Positions 17,603 through 25,521 of a stretch of DNA of 64,000 nucleotides are shown one piece after another (position 1 is the first letter of the stretch; each line of letters begins with the position of its first letter). Both the position numbers and the translations under genes were made by a program. This DNA comes from Deefgea piscis. Its GTDB lineage: Bacteria; Pseudomonadota; Gammaproteobacteria; Burkholderiales; Chitinibacteraceae. The notes below the pieces were generated by a model that saw only the letters and a list, made by a program, of their open reading frames with translations, was not told where the DNA came from and made no database searches. The stretch spans positions 992,001-1,056,000 of the forward strand of contig NZ_CP081149.1 in the NCBI RefSeq assembly GCF_019665785.1, read 5' to 3'.

Positions 17603-17753
17603 AATTTTTTGTGAGTGATGGGCTGCACTAGAGCTTTACTTGGCTGTATTGGCTAATTTCGGCGTTGAATGCGTTGGGTCGTTCAGTTTGCGTGGGCACG
17701 TTGCCGGCCGATTCTGTGTATTATGGATTCTCAATTTTGCCGAAGGGGGCGTA

Positions 17754-18212
17754 ATGCGTCTGAATGTATTTACCGATTATTGCTTACGCACATTGATTTA
17801 TGTGGCAGTCCAAGAAGGGGGGATTGTGACGCGCAGCGAGATCGCCCACGCTTACGGCATTTCGGATAATCATTTAATGAAAGTGGTTAATTTTTTATCT
17901 CGGCATGGCTTTTTAGAAACGTTGCGCGGCAAAGGCGGTGGTATGCGTTTGGCCGTACCCGCAGAGCAAATTATGATTGGGCGCTTGGTGCGTTTAAGTG
18001 AGGCCGATAGTCCGATGGTGGAATGTTTTGATCCAACGCATTCGATGTGCAGTATCGATGGCATTTGTCGTTTGCGCGGCGTGTTGAGTGAAGCCATGGT
18101 CGCTTTTTATTCGGTACTGGATCGCTATTGTTTGGCGCAGTTGGTGCTCAATCCGGTTGAGCTTAATGCGGTATTTCATGTGGCCTTGCCTGAGCGGCAT
18201 CGTCCAAGCTAA
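17754..18212 (+). CDS. nsrR: Rrf2-family nitric-oxide-sensing repressor, NsrR type
   Basis: Regulator of 152 residues. The winged helix has [14 protein letters not shown] and the [20 protein letters not shown] recognition region typical of NsrR. Three cysteines, Cys91, Cys99 and Cys105 ([18 protein letters not shown]), form the C-x7-C-x5-C cluster site seen in beta-proteobacterial NsrR. The iron-sulfur cluster reacts with NO and releases repression. Start ATG 17754 has GAAGGGGG upstream; the longer frame has no support. It is divergent from phnS2 and precedes the DUF1345 gene. No NO-detoxifying target gene lies nearby. Confidence 0.82.
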   Translation: MRLNVFTDYCLRTLIYVAVQEGGIVTRSEIAHAYGISDNHLMKVVNFLSRHGFLETLRGKGGGMRLAVPAEQIMIGRLVRLSEADSPMVECFDPTHSMCSIDGICRLRGVLSEAMVAFYSVLDRYCLAQLVLNPVELNAVFHVALPERHRPS

Positions 18213-18229
18213 AAGGCGTAGCTAAATCC

Positions 18230-18922
18230 ATGGCGTGTGAAAACGATAAATTAAAGCCGCAGGGGCAATTTGCGGCGATACGGCATTTATTTGTCGCGCG
18301 ACCACGGCTGATGTTTTCAGTGGTTGCTGGTGTGGTGATGTTTTTTGCTTTGTCAGCTGATTTTTCAATGCTGATGCGCTTTTTACTCGCTTGGAATACT
18401 TGTTCGTGGCTGTATTTGATTAGCTTGTCGATTTTAATGTTTCGCGCGCCCGGCAAACATATTCGGGCGGTGGCCAAAGTGCAAGATGAGAATGCCAAGC
18501 AGGTGCTGGCCTTTGTTTGCTTGGCGGCTGTGGCCAGTTTGGTGGCGATTGTCTTGGGTTTAGCGATGGATAATCAGCTTAAAGCTTGGTTTAAATATGC
18601 GCCCTTGCTATTGGCTTTTATGACTGTGGCGGGCTCTTGGTTATTGGTGCCAACGTCATTTGCGATTCACTATGCTCATTTGTATTACCAGCACCAAGGA
18701 AAAACCCCTTTATTGCTGTTTGCCGAGCAGCCTGCTGAGCCGACTTATCCCGATTTTTTGTATTTTTCTTTTACCATCGCCGTGGCCTCGCAAACCGCCG
18801 ATGTCGGGGTTGGCAGTGGCGCAATGCGGCGCTTGGTTTTATTGCAATCTATCCTCTCTTTTGTTTTTAATATGGTGATCTTAGGTTTATCGGTCAATAT
18901 TGGCGCCAGTTTGCTGGTCTAA
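18230..18922 (+). CDS. DUF1345 membrane protein
   Basis: Inner-membrane protein of 230 residues with about five to six hydrophobic segments. The C-terminal part contains YPDFLYFSFTIAVASQTADV, the hallmark of DUF1345, followed by RRLVLLQSILSFVFNMVILG. Function is unknown. The pattern near SFTIAVASQTADV resembles pore regions of potassium channels, which is suggestive only. It starts 17 bases after nsrR and may share its transcript. No terminator is visible in the 184 bases to the HD-GYP gene. Confidence 0.8.
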   Translation: MACENDKLKPQGQFAAIRHLFVARPRLMFSVVAGVVMFFALSADFSMLMRFLLAWNTCSWLYLISLSILMFRAPGKHIRAVAKVQDENAKQVLAFVCLAAVASLVAIVLGLAMDNQLKAWFKYAPLLLAFMTVAGSWLLVPTSFAIHYAHLYYQHQGKTPLLLFAEQPAEPTYPDFLYFSFTIAVASQTADVGVGSGAMRRLVLLQSILSFVFNMVILGLSVNIGASLLV

Positions 18923-19106
18923 GCCAGCAAACGAGTATTACCCTAATTTTCATGCCTTGCTTACCTTGCTGGTAGTTAATTTAGTGTTGACGATATCAAG
19001 TTAAGGTAAAAAAACCATATGATTGTCAGCGTATCGCTTGGCGTGTTTTCGTGCGACTTGCATCAGTCTGTACTAGCATGAATCAACCTTAGCCAGTGCG
19101 ATTCCC

Positions 19107-20324
19107 ATGATAAAAAAAATCCCTGCTGAATACATCAAACCGGGTATGTATATCCATGATTTAAACGTTGATTGGATGAATCATCCCTTTGTGCGTAATC
19201 GTTTTGTGATTCAAACCGATGAAGAAATCGCCAAAATTACGGCTACTGGCGTGCGTGAAATTTATATTGATACCACCCGCGGCCTTGATTTGGCCGATGC
19301 GCCGACCATGGAAGAGGTAAATGCTGAATTAGATGCGGATTTATTACGCATTGCCGAAGCACCACCGATGATTGTTAAAGTCTCATTCGCTGAAGAATTA
19401 GGCCGTGCCAATAAAATTCATCAACAAGCGACTAATGCCGTTAAAACGGTAATGCGTGATGTGCGTATGGGGCAGGCCATTCAGATGGATGATGTGGCTA
19501 ATGTGGTCGGTGATATTACTGAATCAGTATTAAGAAATAGTGGCGCTTTAGTCGGTTTATTAGCGATTAAAAATAAAGATGAATACACTTTTTTGCATTC
19601 GGTCAGTGTTTGCACCTTAATGGTGACTTTTGCGCAATCGCTGGGAATGGATCGCAATTTAATTCGTTTAGCTGGAATCGGTGGTTTATTACATGACACC
19701 GGAAAAATGAAAGTGCCTAATGAAATTTTAAATAAACCTGGGCGATTAACTGAGGCTGAATTTGCCATAATGCGCACTCATCCTGAGGAAGGATGGAATA
19801 TTTTGCGGCAAATAGATGATATGGAAGCAATTCCGCTGGAGATTACTTTACATCATCATGAGCGGATGGATGGAACAGGTTATCCACATAAATTACCGGG
19901 CAATGAAATTAGCCAAATGGCACAAATGGCCGCCGTGGTGGATGTGTATGACGCAATTACGTCAGATCGTTGTTATCACGTGGGGATGCCAGCGACGGAA
20001 GGATTAAGAAAGCTATGGGAATGGAGTAAATTTCATTTTAACCCTGAATTAGTACAGGCATTTATGCGCACCATTGGGATTTACCCAGTGGGTTCTTTAG
20101 TGCGTTTAGAATCAGGTCGTTTGGGAATTGTGATTGAGCAAAATGAAGGCAGTTTATTGCAACCAAAATTAAAAGTAATTTTTAGTACTAAATCCAGTAC
20201 CTATATCACGCCCATTATTGTTGATTTAGCTAGGCCCATGGGTAAGGGAGGCGCGGATAAAATAATGGGCCATGAAGATCCCGCCAAATGGCAGATCAAC
20301 ATCGCCCGTTTTTTATTGCCTTAA
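19107..20324 (+). CDS. HD-GYP domain phosphodiesterase with N-terminal DUF3391
   Basis: Predicted cyclic-di-GMP phosphodiesterase of 405 residues. The N-terminal DUF3391 domain (about 1-140) starts KIPAEYIKPGMYIHDLNVDW. The HD-GYP domain (about 150-330) shows LLHDTGKMKVP for the HD pair, then HHHERMDGTGYP with the GYP motif, and DVYDAITSDRCYH. All metal ligands I expect are present, so activity is likely. Such proteins lower c-di-GMP and favour motility over biofilm. It is monocistronic, with the ATG preceded by weak ribosome signals. The C-terminal 70 residues are beyond the usual HD-GYP core. Confidence 0.88.
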   Translation: MIKKIPAEYIKPGMYIHDLNVDWMNHPFVRNRFVIQTDEEIAKITATGVREIYIDTTRGLDLADAPTMEEVNAELDADLLRIAEAPPMIVKVSFAEELGRANKIHQQATNAVKTVMRDVRMGQAIQMDDVANVVGDITESVLRNSGALVGLLAIKNKDEYTFLHSVSVCTLMVTFAQSLGMDRNLIRLAGIGGLLHDTGKMKVPNEILNKPGRLTEAEFAIMRTHPEEGWNILRQIDDMEAIPLEITLHHHERMDGTGYPHKLPGNEISQMAQMAAVVDVYDAITSDRCYHVGMPATEGLRKLWEWSKFHFNPELVQAFMRTIGIYPVGSLVRLESGRLGIVIEQNEGSLLQPKLKVIFSTKSSTYITPIIVDLARPMGKGGADKIMGHEDPAKWQINIARFLLP

Positions 20325-20386
20325 ACCCGCCATCTATCGATGAGTTGAATAAGGCAATGCTTGCATTGTGCTTGGCTTAAATTTTC

Positions 20387-20860
20387 TTATTTATCCATTG
20401 CCGTTTGCGTTTTTTCTTTGGCTGAGAAGATTCGGTAGCGTAATTCGATGCCTTCCGGAACATAAACCACGACTGGCAATTTCGCATTATAGCGATAGAG
20501 TTTTTCTGAATAGACTGCAACAAAAGCTGATTTTTTAGCTTCTTTTGGGTTGCAAGCCATCATCGTGCTGATACCGCCTTTTACTTCTGGCAATACCCAA
20601 TAATTATAGCCCCAGCCTTGTACGGTTTCTTCTTTTAGCTCGCCGGCTAAACGAGTTTGATTGCAATCGACTTCCATCATTTTACCTGCCAATAATTGCA
20701 CACGATACAGTTCAGGATTTTTAACTTTAGGTAATTGAATCACTTTACGTACAAAGCCCGCTTCTGCTGCAGGGTAAGCTTGCAGTGGATCTGGGCTAGA
20801 AGCAAATGCAGTCGCGCAAGTAATGGCACTTAAAGCAATGATGGTGTTGTGAAGTTTCAT
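20387..20860 (-). CDS. eco: Ecotin, periplasmic serine-protease inhibitor
   Basis: Secreted inhibitor of 157 residues with a signal peptide (1-20). The mature protein carries the ecotin landmarks: YPAAEAGFVRKVIQL, EVDCN, GWGYNYWVLPEV and the reactive loop STMMAC. By comparison with the E. coli protein the P1 residue is Met100, and Cys66-Cys103 would form the conserved disulfide. RYNAKLPVVVYVPEG is also conserved. A P1 methionine gives broad inhibition of trypsin-, chymotrypsin- and elastase-like enzymes. It is monocistronic, convergent with the HD-GYP gene. An inverted repeat TTGCACG/CGTGCAA lies in its promoter (about 20879-20911). Confidence 0.93.
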   Translation of the reverse strand: MKLHNTIIALSAITCATAFASSPDPLQAYPAAEAGFVRKVIQLPKVKNPELYRVQLLAGKMMEVDCNQTRLAGELKEETVQGWGYNYWVLPEVKGGISTMMACNPKEAKKSAFVAVYSEKLYRYNAKLPVVVYVPEGIELRYRIFSAKEKTQTAMDK

Positions 20861-21046
20861 TTTTTGGTCCTATCTGGGCTTGCACGATGGATCGATATCG
20901 ACGTGCAAAAAACCTTGATTGATAAAGGATTCATCCATACAGAAGTCAATGCAGCGAGCTACAACTGACACAATTTGAAGCATCATAAGGAATCTATTTG
21001 CTGAAAAGTAGCAACTATTCACAGTGAGCCAATGAAGTGCGTCACT

Positions 21047-21955
21047 TTATTTTGAGTATTTATTAATTGCGGCTTGGATTTCGGCGATGGCTTTTTCGAT
21101 ATCATCTTCGCTAATTTCTGGCGCGGTCATAAAGCTTTGATCGTCAATATGGGTACTAATGGTATTGATATCTAAATTTTGAGTCGAAACAAATGCTTCG
21201 GTATCGCCAAATTCATAATTGTCATGCCAGTTAATTGCCAGCGCAGTGAGGTTGTCACTGTTTGCGCCACCGCGTAACTCGGCGCGATCCATCAATTGTG
21301 GTACCGAGAATAAAACTGGGAATGAAGATAGAAAATGATTGATTTCTTCCGCATTTAAACAGCCCCAAAAGCCATCAGTGCATAATAAAATCGCATCACT
21401 ATCATTGAGGCTGACTTTACCGCCAATTTCTATTTCAGGTAATAAACTACCGCCTAAACAATTGTAGATTTTGTTTTTTTCTGCATGATGTAGGGCTTCT
21501 TCTTCGGTAATTAAGCCAGCATCGACTAATTTTCTGACTTTAGAATGATCTCTGGTCTGTGCAATGGTTTGGCCATTACGAATCAAATAAAAACGCGAAT
21601 CGCCAACATGCGCCCAATACACGATGCCATCTTGAATAATACAGGCCACAATCGTTGTGCGCGGTACTTCAATCAGGTGGTGAGCTATTGCGTAGTTATA
21701 AATGGCATCATGGCAGCGCAATAAAGCATCATGCAAAAATTCATTGGGATTATGAATAATTGGCGTGGCTTTTTTTTGGAATTGGTCGCTGAGTAATTCA
21801 ACGGTGATTTGCGCTGCGACTTCACCGTGTAAATGGCCGCCCATGCCGTCGGCCACGACCAAGAGCAATGCATCACGGCTATATGAATAGCCATAACGAT
21901 CTTGATTATATTGCCTGCCACCTTTGCGGCTTTCTTGGAAAACGGTAAATTTCAT
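21047..21955 (-). CDS. PP2C-family serine/threonine phosphatase
   Basis: Protein phosphatase of 302 residues. The metal-binding motifs are intact: RQYNQDRYGY at 14-23, VADGMGGHLHGEVAA near 34-48, WAHVGDSRFYLI near 115, LLCTDGFWG near 193, and SDNLTALAINW near 232. After the catalytic domain (about 240) there is an acidic tail of some 60 residues. The gene overlaps the preceding kinase gene by four bases, so the two form an opposing pair. In other bacteria such pairs (for example Stp/PppA with PpkA) control secretion or stress responses. No such target is encoded nearby. Confidence 0.88.
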   Translation of the reverse strand: MKFTVFQESRKGGRQYNQDRYGYSYSRDALLLVVADGMGGHLHGEVAAQITVELLSDQFQKKATPIIHNPNEFLHDALLRCHDAIYNYAIAHHLIEVPRTTIVACIIQDGIVYWAHVGDSRFYLIRNGQTIAQTRDHSKVRKLVDAGLITEEEALHHAEKNKIYNCLGGSLLPEIEIGGKVSLNDSDAILLCTDGFWGCLNAEEINHFLSSFPVLFSVPQLMDRAELRGGANSDNLTALAINWHDNYEFGDTEAFVSTQNLDINTISTHIDDQSFMTAPEISEDDIEKAIAEIQAAINKYSK

Positions 21956-22920
21956 GATTGATCTCCGCGTTTAGGACGAATCAATTCGGACCATTTTCGC
22001 TTGATCATATGAATCAGACTGCCTTTTTTACGCGGTACAGAGCCCGGTTCTAGCAGTAGTTTTTGGATTTGCAATACGCTTTGTGGGCGTTTTTCATGAT
22101 CAATTTCAAGGCACTGATGAATAAGGGCTAATAATTCTGGTGAATATCGATCGCCATAGGCTTGCTCTAGTCGTTGTACTTTGTCGTCTTTTTCTCGGGC
22201 ATCAGCCGGTTGAGGCGCAGTGCCCGCAATACATGCAAACATTGATGCGCCAACGCCATAAATATCGGTCCAAGGGCCTAATTGTTCTTTTTTGCGATAC
22301 TGTTCGGGCGCAGCAAAGCCTGGGGTATACATTGGCGTCAGCCGTGATTGCTCAGCAGTTAACGATTGGCGAGCGGAGCCAAAATCGAGCAAAACCGACG
22401 AACCGTCTTTACGAATATAAATATTGGCCGGTTTAATATCTAAGTGCAGTAATTTATTGAGGTGAACTTCACGTAAACCATTGAGTAAATTAAAAAACAC
22501 ACTGCGAATGAGTTTTTCATCAACGCCTTCGCGTTCATGATTAATTTGAATTTCTTTTTGTAAAGTACGGCCGCGTTCATATTCCATCACCATATACACG
22601 GTGTCGTTCGCTCGGAAAAAATTCAGCACTCGGACAATATTTGGGTGCTGAATTCTGGCGAGTGTTTTGCCCTCTTCAAAAAAACATTTCAAACCATGCC
22701 GAAACAGCGCGATGTGTTCTTCGCTTACGGCTTGTACCGCGACGCCTTCTTTGCGCAGCGCTAAAGAATTGGGTAAATATTCTTTGATTGCGACCGGGTA
22801 GTCGTGTTCATCATGGGCTAAATACACAATACTAAAGCCGCCAGCGGATAAAAGCTTGGCGATGGTGTAGTTCTGTAATTGGTATCCGCGTGCGAGCGGT
22901 TGATTGCTTGGGGTGGCCAT
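21952..22920 (-). CDS. Bacterial serine/threonine protein kinase
   Basis: Kinase of 322 residues. It has a glycine-rich loop (LLSAGGFSIVYLA), the ATP lysine in VAIKEYLPNSLA, the catalytic loop LHLDIKPANIYI and the metal motif LLDFGSARQ. An activation segment with APEQY follows. The catalytic domain fills about residues 14-290. The C-terminal tail is basic (PRKKGSLIHMIKRKWSELIR) and no membrane helix or sensor domain is visible, so it is probably cytosolic. The HLD in place of HRD is common in bacterial kinases of this group. It is translated just before the PP2C phosphatase with an ATGA overlap. Confidence 0.88.
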   Translation of the reverse strand: MATPSNQPLARGYQLQNYTIAKLLSAGGFSIVYLAHDEHDYPVAIKEYLPNSLALRKEGVAVQAVSEEHIALFRHGLKCFFEEGKTLARIQHPNIVRVLNFFRANDTVYMVMEYERGRTLQKEIQINHEREGVDEKLIRSVFFNLLNGLREVHLNKLLHLDIKPANIYIRKDGSSVLLDFGSARQSLTAEQSRLTPMYTPGFAAPEQYRKKEQLGPWTDIYGVGASMFACIAGTAPQPADAREKDDKVQRLEQAYGDRYSPELLALIHQCLEIDHEKRPQSVLQIQKLLLEPGSVPRKKGSLIHMIKRKWSELIRPKRGDQS

Positions 22921-22952
22921 GCTTAGTTTTGGTTATACTCTGAGTAAATAGT

Positions 22953-23029
22953 CTAGGGCCTGTTGATGTTTGGCATTCTGCTGCAGCTTACGCAGTTTTC
23001 GCGGTGAATGCAGCGTCAATAGACCATTA
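22953..23029. repeat. Short decayed relative of the MITE
   Basis: The left end TAGGGCCTGTTGATGTTTGG and the right end GCGTCAATAGACCATTA resemble the two ends of the element at 5757-6042, with several mismatches. The interior is only about 40 bases and retains TTTTCGCGG. It lies between the divergent kinase and yicC genes, close to the yicC promoter. Confidence 0.55.
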
Positions 23030-23084
23030 GTGTCAGCCCTACCGTCGTAAGTGTAAAGCGGCGCGTATTAAAGAAGGAAGTTAT

Positions 23085-23951
23085 ATGATTTATAGCATGA
23101 CAGGATACGCAAGTGCCCAAAGAGAATTGTCCCATGGGGTGTTATCGGTAGAGTTGCGCGCCGTCAATCATCGCTTTTTAGATCTAAGCCTAAGATTGCC
23201 TGAGGAATTCCGTGCTTTAGAGGGCGCAATTCGTGAGAAGCTCAGCGGGCGTCTCAATCGTGGCAAATTAGAATGCCGTTTGAATTTTAATGTGCGTGAA
23301 GCGGCCAACACGCAGTTGCGCTTAAACAACGCTTTAGTCGCAGAGTTGCTGCGTTTGGCCGATCAAGTCAAAGAGCATCAAGCGAGTGCGGGCGATTTAC
23401 GCATGGCCGATATTTTACGCTGGCCTGGTGTGATTGAATCGGATGCATTGCCAACCGAGCTATTGCAAACCACTGCGCTTGAAGTATTAGATGTGGCTTT
23501 GCTTGACTTCTTAGCGAGTCGCGCTCGAGAGGGCGCTAAATTGGCGGCGATTTTATTAGAACGCGTTGAGGCGATGGATGCCTTGATTGCCGGCGTAAAA
23601 CCATTATTGCCACAAATTATCTCTGATTATGAAGCCAAGCTGACTTTACGCTTTGTTGAGGCCATAGGCTGTGGCGACGATGACCGAGTTCGCCAAGAGA
23701 TGGTGATCTTTGCGCAAAAAGTGGACATTCTGGAAGAAATCGATCGCCTGCAAACGCATATCGCCGAATTGCGCCGAATTTTGCAAAAAGGCGGCAATGC
23801 CGGTAAGCGTTTAGATTTCTTGATGCAAGAGCTTAACCGTGAAGCCAATACCTTGGGATCGAAATCGGTTTCAGTAGAAACGACCAAAGTGGCGATGGAG
23901 TTGAAAGTCTTGATCGAACAAATGCGCGAGCAAGTGCAGAACATTGAGTAG
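23085..23951 (+). CDS. yicC: YicC family endoribonuclease
   Basis: Protein of 288 residues with the YicC N terminus MIYSMTGYASAQRE, then VELRAVNHRFLDLSLRLPEE and the C-terminal DUF1732 half (RLDFLMQELNREANTLGSKS). YicC proteins are RNA endonucleases implicated in sRNA turnover. AAGGAAG precedes the ATG. In Neisseriales yicC usually lies directly before gmk; here the integrative element separates them. A strong terminator follows at 23994, which may be an original chromosomal feature. Confidence 0.9.
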   Translation: MIYSMTGYASAQRELSHGVLSVELRAVNHRFLDLSLRLPEEFRALEGAIREKLSGRLNRGKLECRLNFNVREAANTQLRLNNALVAELLRLADQVKEHQASAGDLRMADILRWPGVIESDALPTELLQTTALEVLDVALLDFLASRAREGAKLAAILLERVEAMDALIAGVKPLLPQIISDYEAKLTLRFVEAIGCGDDDRVRQEMVIFAQKVDILEEIDRLQTHIAELRRILQKGGNAGKRLDFLMQELNREANTLGSKSVSVETTKVAMELKVLIEQMREQVQNIE

Positions 23952-23993
23952 TGTTTTTTGACGTGTCATGACAGAGCATTTTTCCCCTCTAAG

Positions 23994-24015
23994 CCCAGCA
24001 AATGCTGGGTTTTTT
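23994..24015 (+). terminator. Intrinsic terminator of yicC
   Basis: CCCAGCA, loop AA, TGCTGGG followed by six T residues. It is flanked on both sides by copies of TTGACGTGTCA (23958-23968 and 24021-24031), of unknown meaning, and lies just outside the integrative element. Confidence 0.85.
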
Positions 24016-24059
24016 GTTTCTTGACGTGTCACGCCATGCGGCGTAATCTCACGTTTAGC

Positions 24060-24080
24060 TTGTACCCAAGCATGTACCCA
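24060..24080. repeat. Candidate left attachment/arm repeat of the element
   Basis: TTGTACCCAAGC followed by A and TGTACCCA; the right copy at 33539-33559 differs only in that A being T. A related copy in reverse orientation lies at 24091-24112, right next to it. The clustering before the integrase could mean integrase arm sites rather than the crossover core itself. Upstream GTGTCACGCCATG (24027-24039) resembles GTGTCGCGCCGTG at 33524-33536. Confidence 0.55.
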
Positions 24081-24144
24081 AAGCCAATTTTGGGTACAAG
24101 CTTTGGGTACAAGGTGTTTTCATACAGGGGTGGGGTATAGGGTT

Positions 24145-25419
24145 ATGACTAAGTTTACGGATGTTGGGATTAAGGCGCTGATTACGGGCGATATTCGCTT
24201 TGAAGGACGTGCTGACTCGATTGTTGCCGGCTTAGTTTTGAGTTTTAGAAAGAATGACAAAGTGCCGCGTTGGTTGTTTCGATATTCTTTTGCTGGGACA
24301 CCGCGAAAAATGGTCATCGGTAACTATGGGAATATGAGTTTGTCGGAAGCTAGAGCTCGGGCGCGTGAGCTGGCCGCGCGCGTGCAGCTTGGCTATGACG
24401 TACAAGGTGAAAAAGCCGCACGTATTGTCGAGGCTGTAGCGGCCATTGAGGCCGAACGCGCTTCGATTACGGTCAATGAGCTGGCCGAGGAATATTTAAA
24501 CCGTGAAATTATCGGGCGCGTTAAACATCCAAATATCCCGATCAATCAATATGAAAAAAATATCCGGCCACTTATCGGCGCATTAAAAATCGAGGCGGTC
24601 ACGTCTTTGCATGTGGATGACATTCTTGAAGCTGTACGCAAGCGTGGAGCGCCCAGTATTGCGAATAAAGCATTACGGATGCTGCAAAACATGTTCGACT
24701 ACGCCATACGCCGCCGCATGATCGCGGTAAATCCAGCCGCCGCATTTCGCACTAAAGACGCTGGCGGTGAATTAACTGCTAGAGATAGGGCGCTGTCGCG
24801 TACCGAGCTGGCCTTGTTATTTGCCGCGATGAAGCAGGCCAAAGGCTTTAGTGTGCAAAACGAATTAACCATTAAGCTGCTGCTGGTGCTGTGCTGTCGC
24901 AAGATGGAATTATGCGCGGCGCAATGGGATGAATTTGATTTGGATGCGGCAATCTGGCACATGCGCGACGATGTGAAGACTGGGAAGGGCTTAGATGTGC
25001 CTTTGCCGCCGTGTGCTGTGGAATGGTTGCGCGAGTTGAAGCGCCTATCTGGCGCTAGTCCGTATATTTTGCCGGCAAGAAAAATGCAGCACCGTGGATT
25101 ACCGCATATTTGCGAAGGAACAATCGGCACAGCCATGGGCAAGCTCAAACCACACATGCCTGATGTGGAGGCATTTACCGTGCATGATCTACGCCGCACT
25201 GCGCGTACTCAATTGGCTGCGCTGGGCGTGGACGTAATCACTGCTGAGCGATGCTTGAATCACAAAATCAAAGGCGTACACGGCACGTATGATCGGCATG
25301 ATTACTTTGACGAACGCAAAGACGCGCTAATTAAGTGGGCGGACTTAATGCGAGAGCTGGAGCAGGGCGGGAATGACAAAGTGGTGAATCTAAAAGACAA
25401 AAAGCGTAAAGCCGCTTAA
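24145..25419 (+). CDS. P4-type tyrosine integrase
   Basis: Site-specific recombinase of 424 residues that would insert and excise the element. The N-terminal DUF4102 arm-binding domain is followed by a SAM-like core domain and the catalytic domain. Catalytic residues are Arg242 (CCRKMELCA), a lysine at 268 or 271, His337 and Arg340 (FTVHDLRRTA), His363 and the nucleophile Tyr372 (GTYDRHDY). CCRKMEL departs from the usual TGxRxGEL but keeps the arginine. ATG at 24145 starts the conserved MTKFTDVGIKAL; the longer frame overlaps the repeats. It looks complete and potentially active. Confidence 0.92.
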   Translation: MTKFTDVGIKALITGDIRFEGRADSIVAGLVLSFRKNDKVPRWLFRYSFAGTPRKMVIGNYGNMSLSEARARARELAARVQLGYDVQGEKAARIVEAVAAIEAERASITVNELAEEYLNREIIGRVKHPNIPINQYEKNIRPLIGALKIEAVTSLHVDDILEAVRKRGAPSIANKALRMLQNMFDYAIRRRMIAVNPAAAFRTKDAGGELTARDRALSRTELALLFAAMKQAKGFSVQNELTIKLLLVLCCRKMELCAAQWDEFDLDAAIWHMRDDVKTGKGLDVPLPPCAVEWLRELKRLSGASPYILPARKMQHRGLPHICEGTIGTAMGKLKPHMPDVEAFTVHDLRRTARTQLAALGVDVITAERCLNHKIKGVHGTYDRHDYFDERKDALIKWADLMRELEQGGNDKVVNLKDKKRKAA

Positions 25420-25425
25420 TCGAGT

Positions 25426-25484
25426 TTGCCGCGCCTATCTCGACGGAGAGAAAACGGGTAGCCCCTGACCCGCTGGCGCGGCAA
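25426..25484. other. Nested stem-loop after the integrase gene
   Basis: TTGCCGCGCC (25426-25435) pairs perfectly with GGCGCGGCAA (25475-25484). Inside, CGGGT (25455-25459) pairs with ACCCG (25468-25472) around AGCCCCTG. The 59-base structure lies between the integrase stop and the next gene and has no T run, so it is not a simple terminator. In P4 itself a small structured CI RNA controls immunity. Whether this is an equivalent is only a suggestion. Confidence 0.5.
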
Positions 25485-25521
25485 TCAATTACAGGGATTG
25501 CGCCGAAGGGGGGCGCGTAAT

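Noticed and set aside
23958..24031. TTGACGTGTCA repeats as the att core
   Set aside because: Both copies lie on the left side of the element around the yicC terminator and no copy is found at the right end.
24699..25199. Frame of 166 codons antisense to the integrase
   Set aside because: Shadow of the integrase gene, with no domain and no ribosome site.
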